Shown piece after piece: positions 1-7,028 of a stretch of DNA of 64,000 bases; the stretch's first letter is position 1; every line of letters starts with the position of its first letter. The translations under genes were made by a program, and so were the position numbers. Origin of the DNA: Candidatus Rhabdochlamydia oedothoracis (GTDB taxonomy: Bacteria > Chlamydiota > Chlamydiia > Chlamydiales > Rhabdochlamydiaceae); assembly GCF_019453995.1 (NCBI RefSeq), contig NZ_CP075587.1, forward strand, positions 558,001 to 622,000. The letters run 5' to 3'. A model generated the notes under the pieces. The model worked only from the letters and a program-made list of their open reading frames with translations, made no database searches and was not told where the DNA came from.

Positions 1-255
1 AGTTTCGAGCTAGAGACAGACTTCTACTTTGCAACGCCCTACCATTCTTGGGAAAGAGGCTTAAATGAGCATACAAACGGACTAGTTAGGCAATATTTTC
101 CTAAAACACAAAGCTTTTTAGATACGACTTCCAAGGATATAGAAAGGGTGGAAACTTTACTAAATAACAGACCTAGAAAGGCTCTCAACTTCGAAACTCC
201 ACTAGAAGTGTTTACGAGATTATCTACAAACATGCTATGCTCGGGTGCACAATAG
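1..255 (+). CDS. IS30-family transposase, C-terminal part (5' end outside window)
   Basis: The open frame runs in from the window edge to TAG at 253-255 and encodes about 84 residues. They match the last quarter of the 337-aa transposase at 43254-44267, including the catalytic glutamate region (WERGLNEHTNG) of the DDE/RNase H-like integrase domain. In IS30 elements this enzyme cuts at the terminal inverted repeats and joins the element to a new target. The catalytic aspartates lie upstream, outside the window. No stop or frameshift is seen in the visible part. Confidence 0.85.
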   Translation, partial: SFELETDFYFATPYHSWERGLNEHTNGLVRQYFPKTQSFLDTTSKDIERVETLLNNRPRKALNFETPLEVFTRLSTNMLCSGAQ

Positions 256-311
256 ATGTTTTTTCAAGTATTTATATGTTCTTTTTTGTGCACTTCAAGG
301 TTGAAAGGGCC
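1..311 (+). mobile_element. IS30-family element, right end (cut by window edge)
   Basis: The sequence from base 1 matches the 3' part of the complete IS30 copy at 43198-44334 almost base for base. It ends in the same terminal inverted repeat (GTGCACTTCAAGGTTGAAAGG, about 289-309). The left part lies outside the window, so it cannot be judged whether this copy is whole. Another IS30 left end at 683-790 points the opposite way and belongs to a different, truncated copy. Confidence 0.85.
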
Positions 312-363
312 CTTCTAACAGGGAGGGTATCTAGGACTTAAAAAGCTTCATGCTAAAACCCAA

Positions 364-573
364 ATGCCTAAAAGAAGAAGCAAGAAAAATCCTTTAACAA
401 AACAAGACAAAAAAAATAATCAATTCCTCTCCAAAGAACGTGTAATTAATGAAAATGCTATTGGTCTGCTTAAGCGATTCAAAATTTTAGCTGATCGTTA
501 TAGAAATAGACGAAAAAGGTTTGGTCTTCGGTTCAATCTAATTGCGGGCATTTATAATCTGGAGCTATGTTAA
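364..573 (+). pseudogene. IS5-superfamily (DDE_Tnp_4-like) transposase, C-terminal fragment
   Basis: The 69-residue frame ends in a motif typical of the C-terminus of a family of DDE_Tnp_4-type transposases: an ENAIG..KRFKIL helix, then RYRNRRKRFGLRFNLIAGIYN. The catalytic D and N-terminal helix-turn-helix are missing, so this is a fragment. A second, more decayed copy of the same region is at 18020-18189. The family assignment is from recognition of the motif. The ATG may be only an internal methionine of the former gene. Confidence 0.6.
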
Positions 574-679
574 TGGGTTTTGAAAGAGGTCTATTTTTTA
601 GTTGATCATTTACAGTTTCAATAATAGCTCTTTTACGAAGAAGTACTTTATCCCGGAGATTCATGAACTTATTTTTCAT
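569..679 (-). pseudogene. IS982-like transposase, C-terminal fragment
   Basis: Read on the minus strand from ATG 677-679, the frame gives about 37 residues beginning MKNKFMNLRDKVLLRKRAI and going on ETVNDQLKN. I recognise this as the near-C-terminal segment of IS982-family transposases, which carries the last acidic catalytic region and the LLRKRAIIE motif. It is truncated on both sides. Its 3' part runs head-on into the IS5-type fragment ending at 573, showing that several ISs have been spliced together here. Confidence 0.55.
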
Positions 680-682
680 TTG

Positions 683-790
683 GGCAAGGTCTCTCCTTGT
701 GTTTGATTGTTAAAAATCACAATAGAGATTCTTTCATCGCCTGCCTATTCTTTTTTTTAATTCTTCTGTGCACTTCAAACTTGAAAAGAT
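683..790 (-). mobile_element. IS30-family left-end remnant
   Basis: Bases 683-790 match the first 105 or so bases of the complete IS30 copy (44230-44334, minus orientation). They include the outer inverted repeat GTGCACTTCAAACTTGAAAAG and the start of the transposase frame up to the leucine-proline codons. It is cut off at about 683 where the IS982-like fragment begins. Confidence 0.8.
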
Positions 791-867
791 AAGGTTTATT
801 TCGGAATGAAACTTGATTTTAGAATCCTTAAATATCCTAAAATCATGTCTTCTACCTTTGGAAAAAA

Positions 868-1000
868 ACGACTTGAAACTTGTCGTTAATCCTATATTTT
901 TCTATACGATTGAATCGGAACCAATATAGACTCTCTTAGAGCCTGTTTAAAGTCTTTTCAAAAGTAGAGCAATAAAAGCGAGAACCACCATAGGTATCTC
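868..1000. repeat. Ends of two other IS families (IS630-A end, then IS5-type end)
   Basis: 868-928 matches a deleted form of the IS630-A element found whole at 38799-39897: the end of the transposase frame joined to the terminal repeat GATTGAATCGGAACCA. About 937-1000 matches one end of the IS5-type miniature element at 25593-25864 (GCCTGTTTAAAGTCTTTTC). Neither piece can encode anything. 790-867 shows nothing I can assign. Confidence 0.6.
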
Positions 1001-1020
1001 TCAAAAGAAGTTCCAGTCAA

Positions 1021-1097
1021 TAGATTTCTTGCATAACCCCTTATTTTAAAGCTTTCATTTATAGATTCCTAATCTTAACAAAAGCATTTCCAGCTAT
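1021..1097. repeat. Left half of a segment duplicated at 63127-63203
   Basis: This stretch is identical or nearly so to 63127-63203. After the IS5 copy the match resumes at 2021 (63204). The segment carries no recognised gene. Together with 2021-2247 it is the filled version of a site seen empty near the right end of the window. Confidence 0.85.
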
Positions 1098-2018
1098 GAA
1101 CCTATCTTGAATTAAATTTACTGTTTTAAAGATACTTGCCGACTTAAGAAATTCATCCAATATCCCAGTAGTCCAAACATTAATAGTCCGTTCCAATATA
1201 TTGCCTTTCTTTCCCAGCGCACTGTAAGACGACGGAAGCATGTCTTTAACCAAGAAATCGTTCTCTCAACGACCCAACGTTGCTTTTCAAGGTAGCAAAT
1301 GCCTTTTATCTTATATCCCTTAGTGTTTCTTTTCCGAGCTATCAGAGGAAAAACCTCATGGGAAAGAACATCGATACGTGTTTGCTCTGAGTCATAACCT
1401 TTATCTGCTTCAAGTATGGGTACTTTTCCCTGATTCCATGCTTTTTTAATGAAGGGAATGACTTTCCTAAGCAGAGGGATCACTTGTTTTTTCTCATCCC
1501 CGGATGCTGATGTAAAAGTGATTGCAAGAGGCTTTCCTGATTTTTCTACCAGTAAATGCGATGTCACGCCTTTACCTTTGTAGCCATAATCAACTTGCTC
1601 TCCTCCTCCGCGTCCGCTGGAAAAAAAAACCATCTACAGAGAGTCTCTGGGCATCAATACACCCCAGCTGTTCGGCAAGCTTAAGCAGCTCTTCTAAAAA
1701 TTGATCTAAAAATCCAGCAGATTGCATTCTTCCAAGCCATGCGTGTGCTGTTGAGGGATGAGAAAACTCCTTGTTTCTAGGTGCATCTTTCCAAGGAGCT
1801 CCTGTCCGAAGCACCCAGAAAATAGTATTCACTACAGGTCTCCATGGCGCTAATTTTCTTCCATAATGGTTACGATTTACCCATTTTTCCATTTGAGGTT
1901 CGAGTATTTTAAACTGTTCTTCATTTAATCCTTGCTTGCTCATGTCATCTGTCTTTAGTTAAAAAATAAAAAGATCTGGTATCATAGCGAAAATTTATAT
2001 TCAATTCAAGATAGGTTC
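1098..2018 (-). mobile_element. IS5-family (IS427-group-like) insertion sequence, copy 1, 921 bp
   Basis: The element is bounded by the inverted repeats GAACCTATCTTGAATT (1098-1113) and its complement ending at 2018. It is flanked by the dinucleotide AT on both sides (1096-1097 and 2019-2020). The uninterrupted target at 63201-63210 contains a single AT, proving a 2-bp target duplication. The encoded proteins and the length are identical to those of the copy at 16463-17383, so both moved recently. Two overlapping frames code for the transposase. Confidence 0.92.
1118..1943 (-). CDS. IS5-family transposase, two-frame (ORFA 1590-1943 + ORFB 1118-1633)
   Basis: ORFA (117 aa) has the DUF4096-like N-terminal domain typical of the IS5/IS427 group (WRPVVNTIFWVLRTGAPWKDAP) and reaches the first catalytic D (SVDG). 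ORFB continues with the second half of the DDE domain, including ADKGYDSEQ (second D) and the WVVERTISWLK region with the catalytic E. The frames meet at a run of nine A on the + strand (1621-1629, nine U in the mRNA). Loss of one U, or an equivalent slip, fuses SVDGFF to SSGRGGGEQ in the expected register. The same arrangement in the second copy argues for programmed slippage rather than a sequencing error or decay. Confidence 0.88.
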
Positions 2019-2020
2019 AT

Positions 2021-2247
2021 ATCGCTCAAACAATCATATCTCCTGGATTAAAATACTTTAAAATTTTAGATTGCTTATTGCTTATTGCTTATTGCTTATT
2101 GCTTATTGCTTATTGCTTATTGCTTATTGCTTATTGCTTATTGCTTATTGCTTATTGCTTATTGCTTATTGCTTATTGCTTATTGCTTATTGCTTATTGC
2201 TTATTGCTTATTGCTTATTGCTTATTGCTTATTGGTTATGCAAGAGA
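2021..2247. repeat. Right half of the segment duplicated at 63204-63277
   Basis: The match to 63204-63277 resumes right after the target duplication. It runs through the heptamer repeat into AAGAGATCTA, after which the two loci diverge. The only length difference is the number of 7-bp units: 23 here, one at the other locus. Confidence 0.85.
2071..2238. repeat. Heptanucleotide tandem repeat (TTGCTTA), 23 perfect units plus one variant
   Basis: Units run head to tail without error from 2071 to 2231, followed by the variant TTGGTTA at 2232-2238. Because 7 is not a multiple of 3, all three frames stay open across it. It reads as an LLIAYCL-type polypeptide, and every gain or loss of a unit changes the frame of whatever lies downstream. 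The copy at 63254 has only one unit plus the same variant, so the array expanded (or collapsed) after duplication. Confidence 0.95.
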
Positions 2248-2307
2248 TCTAATGATCTTTTACTGAAAAATGCTCTTTATCAATCCGGGCCATATAAAAG
2301 AAAAGAT

Positions 2308-2490
2308 ATGCCTTACAATAAAAAATGGCTTCACAAAGAGTTTGAAAAAAAAATTACAGTTGTAAATTGGAAAGCAGCACAACGTGATGTAGAAAATTTT
2401 CTTAGGCCAAAAGATAGAAAATTTGTCGAGAATTGGAACGCAGCATTTTTCCAAAAACAAATTGAAAAAATAGAATTGGTTTCTATGTAA
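2308..2490 (+). pseudogene. C-terminal fragment, possibly of an AbiEii-type nucleotidyltransferase
   Basis: A frame reading out of the heptamer repeat contains about 60 sensible residues from M at 2308. It reads YNKKWLHKEFEKKI, then VNWKAAQRDVENFL, then FVENWNAAFF. The pattern (an ID/VNW..A..DV..F helix, then a W..AFF helix near the C-terminus) resembles the tail of AbiEii/AbiGii-type nucleotidyltransferase toxins. That is a weak, memory-based resemblance. The nucleotidyltransferase domain itself is absent upstream, replaced by repeat and IS sequence, so it cannot be functional as such. The upstream TTG at 2071 is an alternative start that would include the repeat. Confidence 0.35.
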
Positions 2491-2501
2491 ATTAAGTAAT
2501 T

Positions 2502-3737
2502 TTAAGTTTCTTCAGCTTGAGTTTCATTAATTTTAGATTGCAAAGAGGGTTTATGGAACAGCAAAAGCAAAAAGGCGCCTAAAGCAATGCCTGAGGCAGT
2601 CAAATAGATGAGAGTATAATGTAGAAAGAAAAGCCCAATGACTATTGGAGCTGCGATTTGTACCATTGCAATAACAGCTTGGCTCAATCCCATAATTTCT
2701 CCTTGAATACTCGGTAAAGCAGAAAAGGAGATTAGGTTAAATATGTTTGCTGCTGTAAAAGAAGAAATAAAAGCTGCTGTGCAATCAAAAACAGACAAAG
2801 ATACAAACTTATGAGTAAAAGAAGCTATGCAAAATAACAGACTTAAAGCTAATAAACCGTAGCAGGGAATATTAGCTAAAGAAACCCGTTTGATTAAAAG
2901 ACGATTAATTAAAGAACTTCCTAGAATCCAGCTAAGTCCTAAAAAACATAAAGTGATCCAGGTCGGAGGGGAATTAAATTCTAAAAAAGAATAGGAAGAA
3001 AAAGATTGAAAAACCAACATCCAACTTAATAAAAACAAGGATTGGATGAGAAATAAAAAACGCAATTTAGAAATGCGAAAAACTCGGATCAGTTTTTTCG
3101 GCCCCTCAGTAAGCTCCCATTTGATTTTCTTCTTTTTCAGATGATGTGTTTCTTTTAATAAATAAATTAAGATTATTAAATTAATGATCCCCATAAGGGC
3201 TGCTATCATAAAAGGCAATGAAGGGGAGAAATGAGGATCAAATTTACGATTGGCCAGAACTCCTCCGGCAAACATAGCACATAACCAACCAAGTCCTCCT
3301 ATACCAGTTAGATAACCAAAATATTTGGAACGCTTTGTATGATCGGGATGTAAATCGGAGATTGTGGTTAAACATAAACCGGTATTCCCTGAAAAAAAAC
3401 CAGATATTAACCGTCCTAGAACCAATAAAATAAAATGGGAAATATAAAAAGCAAAGGCAACGAGCAAGTGACCCAAAACCATTCCAGTAATGGTAATATA
3501 AAACGACTTCTTTCTTCCGATTGTATCTGAAATGCTTCCTATTAAAGGTGAACCAAAAAGCAAAGCTAAAGGAAAAACTGTCCCTAAGGTAGTAAGGCTG
3601 ACATTTTTCCAAAATAAACTAGAGGTGATTAGATGGGATTGGGAACCGAGAATAACAGAGGATAAAACGGGAATAACAAGTGCTAAGCTAAAATTATCGA
3701 TAAAATAGAGTAAAAAAATTGGAAAAGAGGCCTTCAT
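2502..3737 (-). CDS. MFS transporter (TetA/Bcr-like)
   Basis: A 411-aa integral membrane protein with about 12 hydrophobic segments. The loop between segments 2 and 3 carries the major facilitator motif A (GSISDTIGRKK, about 67-77). A second set of six helices follows a basic cytoplasmic loop (KKKKIKW) near residue 205. These features place it in the drug:H+ antiporter type of the family. The substrate cannot be told from sequence; efflux of small molecules or uptake of a host metabolite are both possible. It ends 19 nt before the start of its upstream neighbour recO on the same strand and may be co-transcribed with it. The ATG at 3735-3737 begins a hydrophobic segment directly, with no extra N-terminal domain. 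Confidence 0.85.
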   Translation of the reverse strand: MKASFPIFLLYFIDNFSLALVIPVLSSVILGSQSHLITSSLFWKNVSLTTLGTVFPLALLFGSPLIGSISDTIGRKKSFYITITGMVLGHLLVAFAFYISHFILLVLGRLISGFFSGNTGLCLTTISDLHPDHTKRSKYFGYLTGIGGLGWLCAMFAGGVLANRKFDPHFSPSLPFMIAALMGIINLIILIYLLKETHHLKKKKIKWELTEGPKKLIRVFRISKLRFLFLIQSLFLLSWMLVFQSFSSYSFLEFNSPPTWITLCFLGLSWILGSSLINRLLIKRVSLANIPCYGLLALSLLFCIASFTHKFVSLSVFDCTAAFISSFTAANIFNLISFSALPSIQGEIMGLSQAVIAMVQIAAPIVIGLFFLHYTLIYLTASGIALGAFLLLLFHKPSLQSKINETQAEET

Positions 3738-3755
3738 AATTTTAAAATAAATGTT

Positions 3756-4427
3756 TCAAGTATTTTCTTGAAAGATCTGATTGATTTTTTCGTTCAAATC
3801 TTTTGATAAAGCATAGTTTTGAATTTGAGAAAAGGTGGTTGCATAAGCCAATGTCAATAAGGTATCCCATTGCTCTTGTGAAAATCTAAAAGAAAATTTT
3901 GGTGCATGAAAGCTGCAAAAACTTTCTCCATAATGAAGTGCCCTTGCTTCTTTTTCACATTGGCTACAAAAAGGTTGCAGGGCAAGCAATCCTTCCTGTT
4001 TGAGCAATTTTAGACAAAAGCTATTGGTTAAGACGTCTGTATTCTCAAAATAGGGGATAGCTTTCAAGCATTTAGAGAAAAATTGATAGACTTTAGGAGC
4101 TGGTTTGTGAGGTAATTGAGAAGTTAATATGATTTGTACTAGATTTGCTGCTGCTTGGATGTGTTGCATTTTTGTACGCAATTGTAGATGCTCGCTTAAA
4201 ACCGATCCATCTACAAAATGCATGAGACTGCCTTTACCCCGATAAAAAAGATATTCACCCTTACAAAGAGGGGAGCTTAATGCCAATTTATCCGTTCTTT
4301 TAGCCGAGATTCCTTTAATGATAAATTGCAGCACCCCATAACAATTGGTAAAAACCGTGACGATCCGATTCTTATCTTGATAGGGCAGAGAACGTAAAAC
4401 AATCCCTTCTGTTTTTTCATATTCCAT
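3756..4427 (-). CDS. recO: DNA repair protein RecO
   Basis: RecO helps RecR load RecA onto SSB-coated single-stranded DNA in recombinational repair. The 223-aa product has the RecO N-terminal OB fold (TEGIVLRSLPYQDKNRIVTVFT, residues 6-27, with the family GIVL and YxDxxRIVTVFT pattern). The C-terminal helical domain contains a zinc-type cluster: Cys154, Cys157, Cys171 and His174 (CSQC ... CSFH). The length fits the family. It lies just downstream (in its own direction) of the tRNA-Arg gene, which is on the opposite strand. The ATG start is the only one that keeps the full OB fold. Confidence 0.9.
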   Translation of the reverse strand: MEYEKTEGIVLRSLPYQDKNRIVTVFTNCYGVLQFIIKGISAKRTDKLALSSPLCKGEYLFYRGKGSLMHFVDGSVLSEHLQLRTKMQHIQAAANLVQIILTSQLPHKPAPKVYQFFSKCLKAIPYFENTDVLTNSFCLKLLKQEGLLALQPFCSQCEKEARALHYGESFCSFHAPKFSFRFSQEQWDTLLTLAYATTFSQIQNYALSKDLNEKINQIFQENT

Positions 4428-4521
4428 AGAATTTACGCATAGTTTATTTTCTCTTTGAAAAGAAGATGGGGATTGTTTTTTTACCTTTAAGAGAGTAATC
4501 TATCTTGAACTTCAAAGTTTA

Positions 4522-4595
4522 GCACCGATAGCTCAATCGGATAGAGTACCCGGCTTCGAACCGGGTGGTTACAGGTTCAAGTCCTGTTCGGTGCA
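4522..4595 (+). tRNA. tRNA-Arg (anticodon TCG)
   Basis: A full cloverleaf can be drawn. It has an acceptor stem GCACCGA/TCGGTGC, a D arm with loop AATCGGATA, anticodon stem CCCGG/CCGGG with loop CTTCGAA, variable loop TGGTT, and T arm ACAGG-TTCAAGT-CCTGT. The discriminator base is A. The anticodon TCG reads CGA and other CGN arginine codons. CCA is not encoded. Confidence 0.95.
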
Positions 4596-4676
4596 ATTTT
4601 TTTAAAAGTTTAAAGATTTAGAAGGTTTATGCGACAAAAAAAAGCAAAAAATGTCGCAGAAATGTCGTAGAAAAAA

Positions 4677-5774
4677 TCAATCTAGGTTTATTCGATAATG
4701 GGTAACTTTTTTCTCTCCTATTTGGTAAATCAGCTTTTTCTCTACTAAATCGGAAAGATCTCTTTGTAAAGTACGTCTATTTATAGACGGGTAAAATGAT
4801 TCATATTGTTGAATAGTAAAGTCTTCATTTGTTTCCAGCAATTGTTGTAATATCTGTTTTTGCCTTTTGGAAAGTTTGTATTTTGCTATCATAATAGCTA
4901 ACTTCATAGCATGAGTGCCTTTAAGTTGAATTTCGTGCATTTGAGTTTCTAGAGCCTTGGAAAAATATTCTAGCCAAACAGTCATATCCATATTCTTGTC
5001 TTTAACAGACTGAATAGCTTTGTAATAATTGGCTCGATTCCGGTCGTAATATTCACTTATTGTAAAAAGTTTTTTAAAATCATACCCGAATTTATAAAGA
5101 CACAAAGTGGACAAAAGTCGGGTCGTTCTACCGTTGCCGTCTAGAAAAGGGTGGATATGAACTAATTGAAATTGTGCAATGCCAGATACAAGGACAGCGG
5201 GAATGATTTGCTCATTTTGTATCCAAGCCAATAGTTGAGCCATAAGAAAAGGGACTTCATAAGCTGTTGGTGGAGTATAAATGATCTCTTTGGTTTTTGA
5301 ATTCGCTACATAGTTTTGGACATTTCTATATTGACGTGGTTGGGCATTGTTTCCTCGAACGTCATCGACTAGTTTTTTATGGATTTCTCGGATTAACGCT
5401 TCAGTAATAGGTTTTTGAGAGACCAGATAATCAGATACAAAATCAAAAGCTTTTTTATAATTTAACAATTCTCTTACATTTTCAACATCTACTCTGGATA
5501 GCTTCTTTCCGGAAAGGAGCTTTTCAGATTGATCTAGGCTTAAATGAGTGCCTTCAATATGAGTAGTATGATGAGCTTCGAGAATAAGAGCTCTAGCCTG
5601 CATCTTAGCCATCCAATCTTCTGAGAGTATGGCAGCTTCTAGAAAACCGCGAGTGTGTTCAATAGAGGTTAAAGCATTTGCTATAGAAAGAGTAATAGTG
5701 AATTTTGGGGAAAATTGCATAGCTTTTATATGTTTTTTTATTTGAAGTATGTCATAAAAACCAACCATGCTCAA
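4677..5774 (-). CDS. Fic family protein with autoinhibitory helix and C-terminal winged helix
   Basis: Fic enzymes transfer AMP or another nucleotide part onto hydroxyl side chains of target proteins. The 365-aa protein has a complete catalytic motif HPFLDGNGR (208-216) and the beta-hairpin flap (about 140-170) that holds the target. A preceding helix has the inhibitory signature T70-x-x-x-E74-G75 (TTHIEG), where the Glu blocks productive ATP binding; its position before the Fic core makes it class II. The C-terminal 70 residues look like a winged helix (RRTLQRDLSDLVEKKLI), as in many Fic proteins that bind DNA or regulate themselves. The 37-nt perfect palindrome 44 nt upstream is a possible operator. 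It may be an effector or a chromosomal regulator; no antitoxin gene is adjacent. Confidence 0.88.
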   Translation of the reverse strand: MSMVGFYDILQIKKHIKAMQFSPKFTITLSIANALTSIEHTRGFLEAAILSEDWMAKMQARALILEAHHTTHIEGTHLSLDQSEKLLSGKKLSRVDVENVRELLNYKKAFDFVSDYLVSQKPITEALIREIHKKLVDDVRGNNAQPRQYRNVQNYVANSKTKEIIYTPPTAYEVPFLMAQLLAWIQNEQIIPAVLVSGIAQFQLVHIHPFLDGNGRTTRLLSTLCLYKFGYDFKKLFTISEYYDRNRANYYKAIQSVKDKNMDMTVWLEYFSKALETQMHEIQLKGTHAMKLAIMIAKYKLSKRQKQILQQLLETNEDFTIQQYESFYPSINRRTLQRDLSDLVEKKLIYQIGEKKVTHYRINLD

Positions 5775-5817
5775 GGTTTATTATTGCTAAAAGACCTAAG
5801 AAAAAAACCTTCTGTTC

Positions 5818-5854
5818 ATACATGAATGTTATCGTTTTGATAACATTCATGTAT
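5818..5854. promoter_or_regulatory. 37-nt perfect palindrome between fic and hpf, candidate operator
   Basis: Arms of 16 bp (5818-5833 and 5839-5854, arm ATACATGAATGTTATC) pair perfectly around a GTTTT loop. It sits between two divergent genes, 44 nt from the fic start and 50 nt upstream of the hpf -35 box. There is no T-tract on either side, so it fits a dimeric repressor site better than a terminator. The winged helix at the C-terminus of the Fic protein is one candidate binder. That is inference. Confidence 0.45.
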
Positions 5855-5903
5855 TTGCTAATTTTAAACGAAAAAGATCTTTAAACAACTAACCTCATGA
5901 ATA

Positions 5904-5933
5904 TTGATCATTTTGGCTTGATAGGAGTATAAT
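5904..5933 (+). promoter_or_regulatory. Predicted sigma70/66-type promoter of hpf cluster
   Basis: TTGATC at 5904-5909 and TATAAT at 5928-5933 are separated by 18 bp. The predicted transcript would begin about 30 nt before the hpf ATG at 5969. No other clear promoter is seen before the end of the overlapping gene run at 11829. Confidence 0.55.
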
Positions 5934-5968
5934 CGAAATGCAATCGGTTTAACAGCATAAGAGGTATT

Positions 5969-6589
5969 ATGAACGACAAAAACAAATTTGAACAAGATCT
6001 TGGTTACCGTATTGATATTATCGGGCGCCAGGTTCAAGTAACCGATTCGATAAAAAACCACATTTGGAATAAACTCTCCAAAATTGAACGTTTGCATAAT
6101 CACATCTTGCGTCTACATGTTACATTAGAAGTTCATAAGGTTGAACATACCTGTGTATTAATAGTCAAACTCGATCATCTTAAGATTAAAGCACAAGCTA
6201 CAAGTACAGATATGTATGTTTCCATTGATCGAGCAATTGATCGATTACATACTTTAATCCGTCGGTATAAAGATAAGATTCGAGATCATCATCAAAAAGT
6301 ATCTACAACAGTAGATATGGTGGTAGATATCTTTAAAAAATCTGAAGTAGATCAAATTAATGCAGAGATAGAAGAGGAAAACCGAGAAAGGGAAATACAA
6401 GCTCTTTTGCCTCCCATGATTATTGACACAAAAGTGAAACCTCTTAAGACACTTAATACAGAAGAGGCTCTTATGAAAATAGACCTCTCACAAGATCAGT
6501 TTTTAATTTTTCGCTCAGAAGAAGATCGTAAATTAAAAGTTCTCTATCGTCGTAAGGACGGTCATTATGGCCTTATCCGACCCGAATAA
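5969..6589 (+). CDS. hpf: Ribosome hibernation promotion factor, long form
   Basis: Long HPF binds the 30S decoding site and joins two 70S ribosomes into inactive 100S particles when growth slows. The 206-aa product has the N-terminal HPF/YfiA domain (about 12-105, beta-alpha-beta with VTDSIKNHIWNKLSKIER and a basic helix RAIDRLHTLIRRYKDKI). After a linker it has the C-terminal dimerisation domain (about 150-206: KVKPLKTLNTEEALMKIDLSQ with the closing LYRRKDGHYGLIRP). That makes it the long type, expected where no separate RMF exists. It heads a run of six genes with overlapping or nearly overlapping ends. For a chlamydia, a stage-specific role in the inactive infectious particle is a reasonable guess. 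Confidence 0.9.
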   Translation: MNDKNKFEQDLGYRIDIIGRQVQVTDSIKNHIWNKLSKIERLHNHILRLHVTLEVHKVEHTCVLIVKLDHLKIKAQATSTDMYVSIDRAIDRLHTLIRRYKDKIRDHHQKVSTTVDMVVDIFKKSEVDQINAEIEEENREREIQALLPPMIIDTKVKPLKTLNTEEALMKIDLSQDQFLIFRSEEDRKLKVLYRRKDGHYGLIRPE

Positions 6590-7028
6590 TGATAAGCCTT
6601 GGCTTATCGACAAGATGCGTGGCGTTGCTATTCGAGCAACGCCTGAAGAAAAAATCAGACAAAAATTATTACATGTTCTGATTGAAGAACTCTTTTTTCC
6701 TAAGGAATACGTCGTCGTGGAAAAAGCACTTAGCGAATTGCCTCACCTTCAAGGAAAGCGTGTACCAAAAAGGCGTCTTGATATTTTATGCTATTTTCCT
6801 AGGCATGATCAGCTCCTGCCTTTATTGCTGATTGAATGTAAGAGAAGTGGGGAGAGAAAGCAGGCTTTAAGTCAGGTAAGTGGATATAATTATTGGGTGA
6901 AAGCTCCCTTTGTCGCTGTAGCAAATCAAGAAGGTATTTTGTTTAAGTATTTAGATGTAGATTCAAATGAAATGGTTATAAAAGAAGGATTACCTTCCTA
7001 TCAGGATTTAATTGCATGTTGCAAATAG
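6567..7028 (+). CDS. HsdR N-terminal-domain (PD-(D/E)XK-like) protein
   Basis: A 153-aa protein that resembles the isolated N-terminal nuclease domain of type I restriction subunit R (HSDR_N_2 family). It has an N-terminal helical part with REATP-like TPEEKIRQKLLHVLI. Then follow a core strand with RRLDILCYF (D about residue 72) and the strand LLLIECK (E and K about 90-92), giving the D...ExK pattern of the fold. No helicase, specificity or methylase subunit is nearby, so it is not part of a restriction system here. Such stand-alone domains are common in bacteria and their role is unknown. The ATG overlaps the end of hpf by 23 nt and its own end overlaps the next gene by 13 nt, arguing for translational coupling. 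Confidence 0.75.
   Translation: MALSDPNNDKPWLIDKMRGVAIRATPEEKIRQKLLHVLIEELFFPKEYVVVEKALSELPHLQGKRVPKRRLDILCYFPRHDQLLPLLLIECKRSGERKQALSQVSGYNYWVKAPFVAVANQEGILFKYLDVDSNEMVIKEGLPSYQDLIACCK

Noticed and set aside
2071-2238. CRISPR array or other spacer array
   Set aside because: Units are 7 bp and directly adjoining, with no spacers; it is a simple tandem repeat.
4677-5774. Fic-type toxin-antitoxin pair
   Set aside because: The inhibitory motif is inside the same protein (class II) and no separate small antitoxin gene flanks it.
6567-7028. Restriction-modification system
   Set aside because: Only an HsdR N-terminal-like domain is present; no helicase, methylase or specificity gene is adjacent, and the gene is embedded in an unrelated overlapping run.
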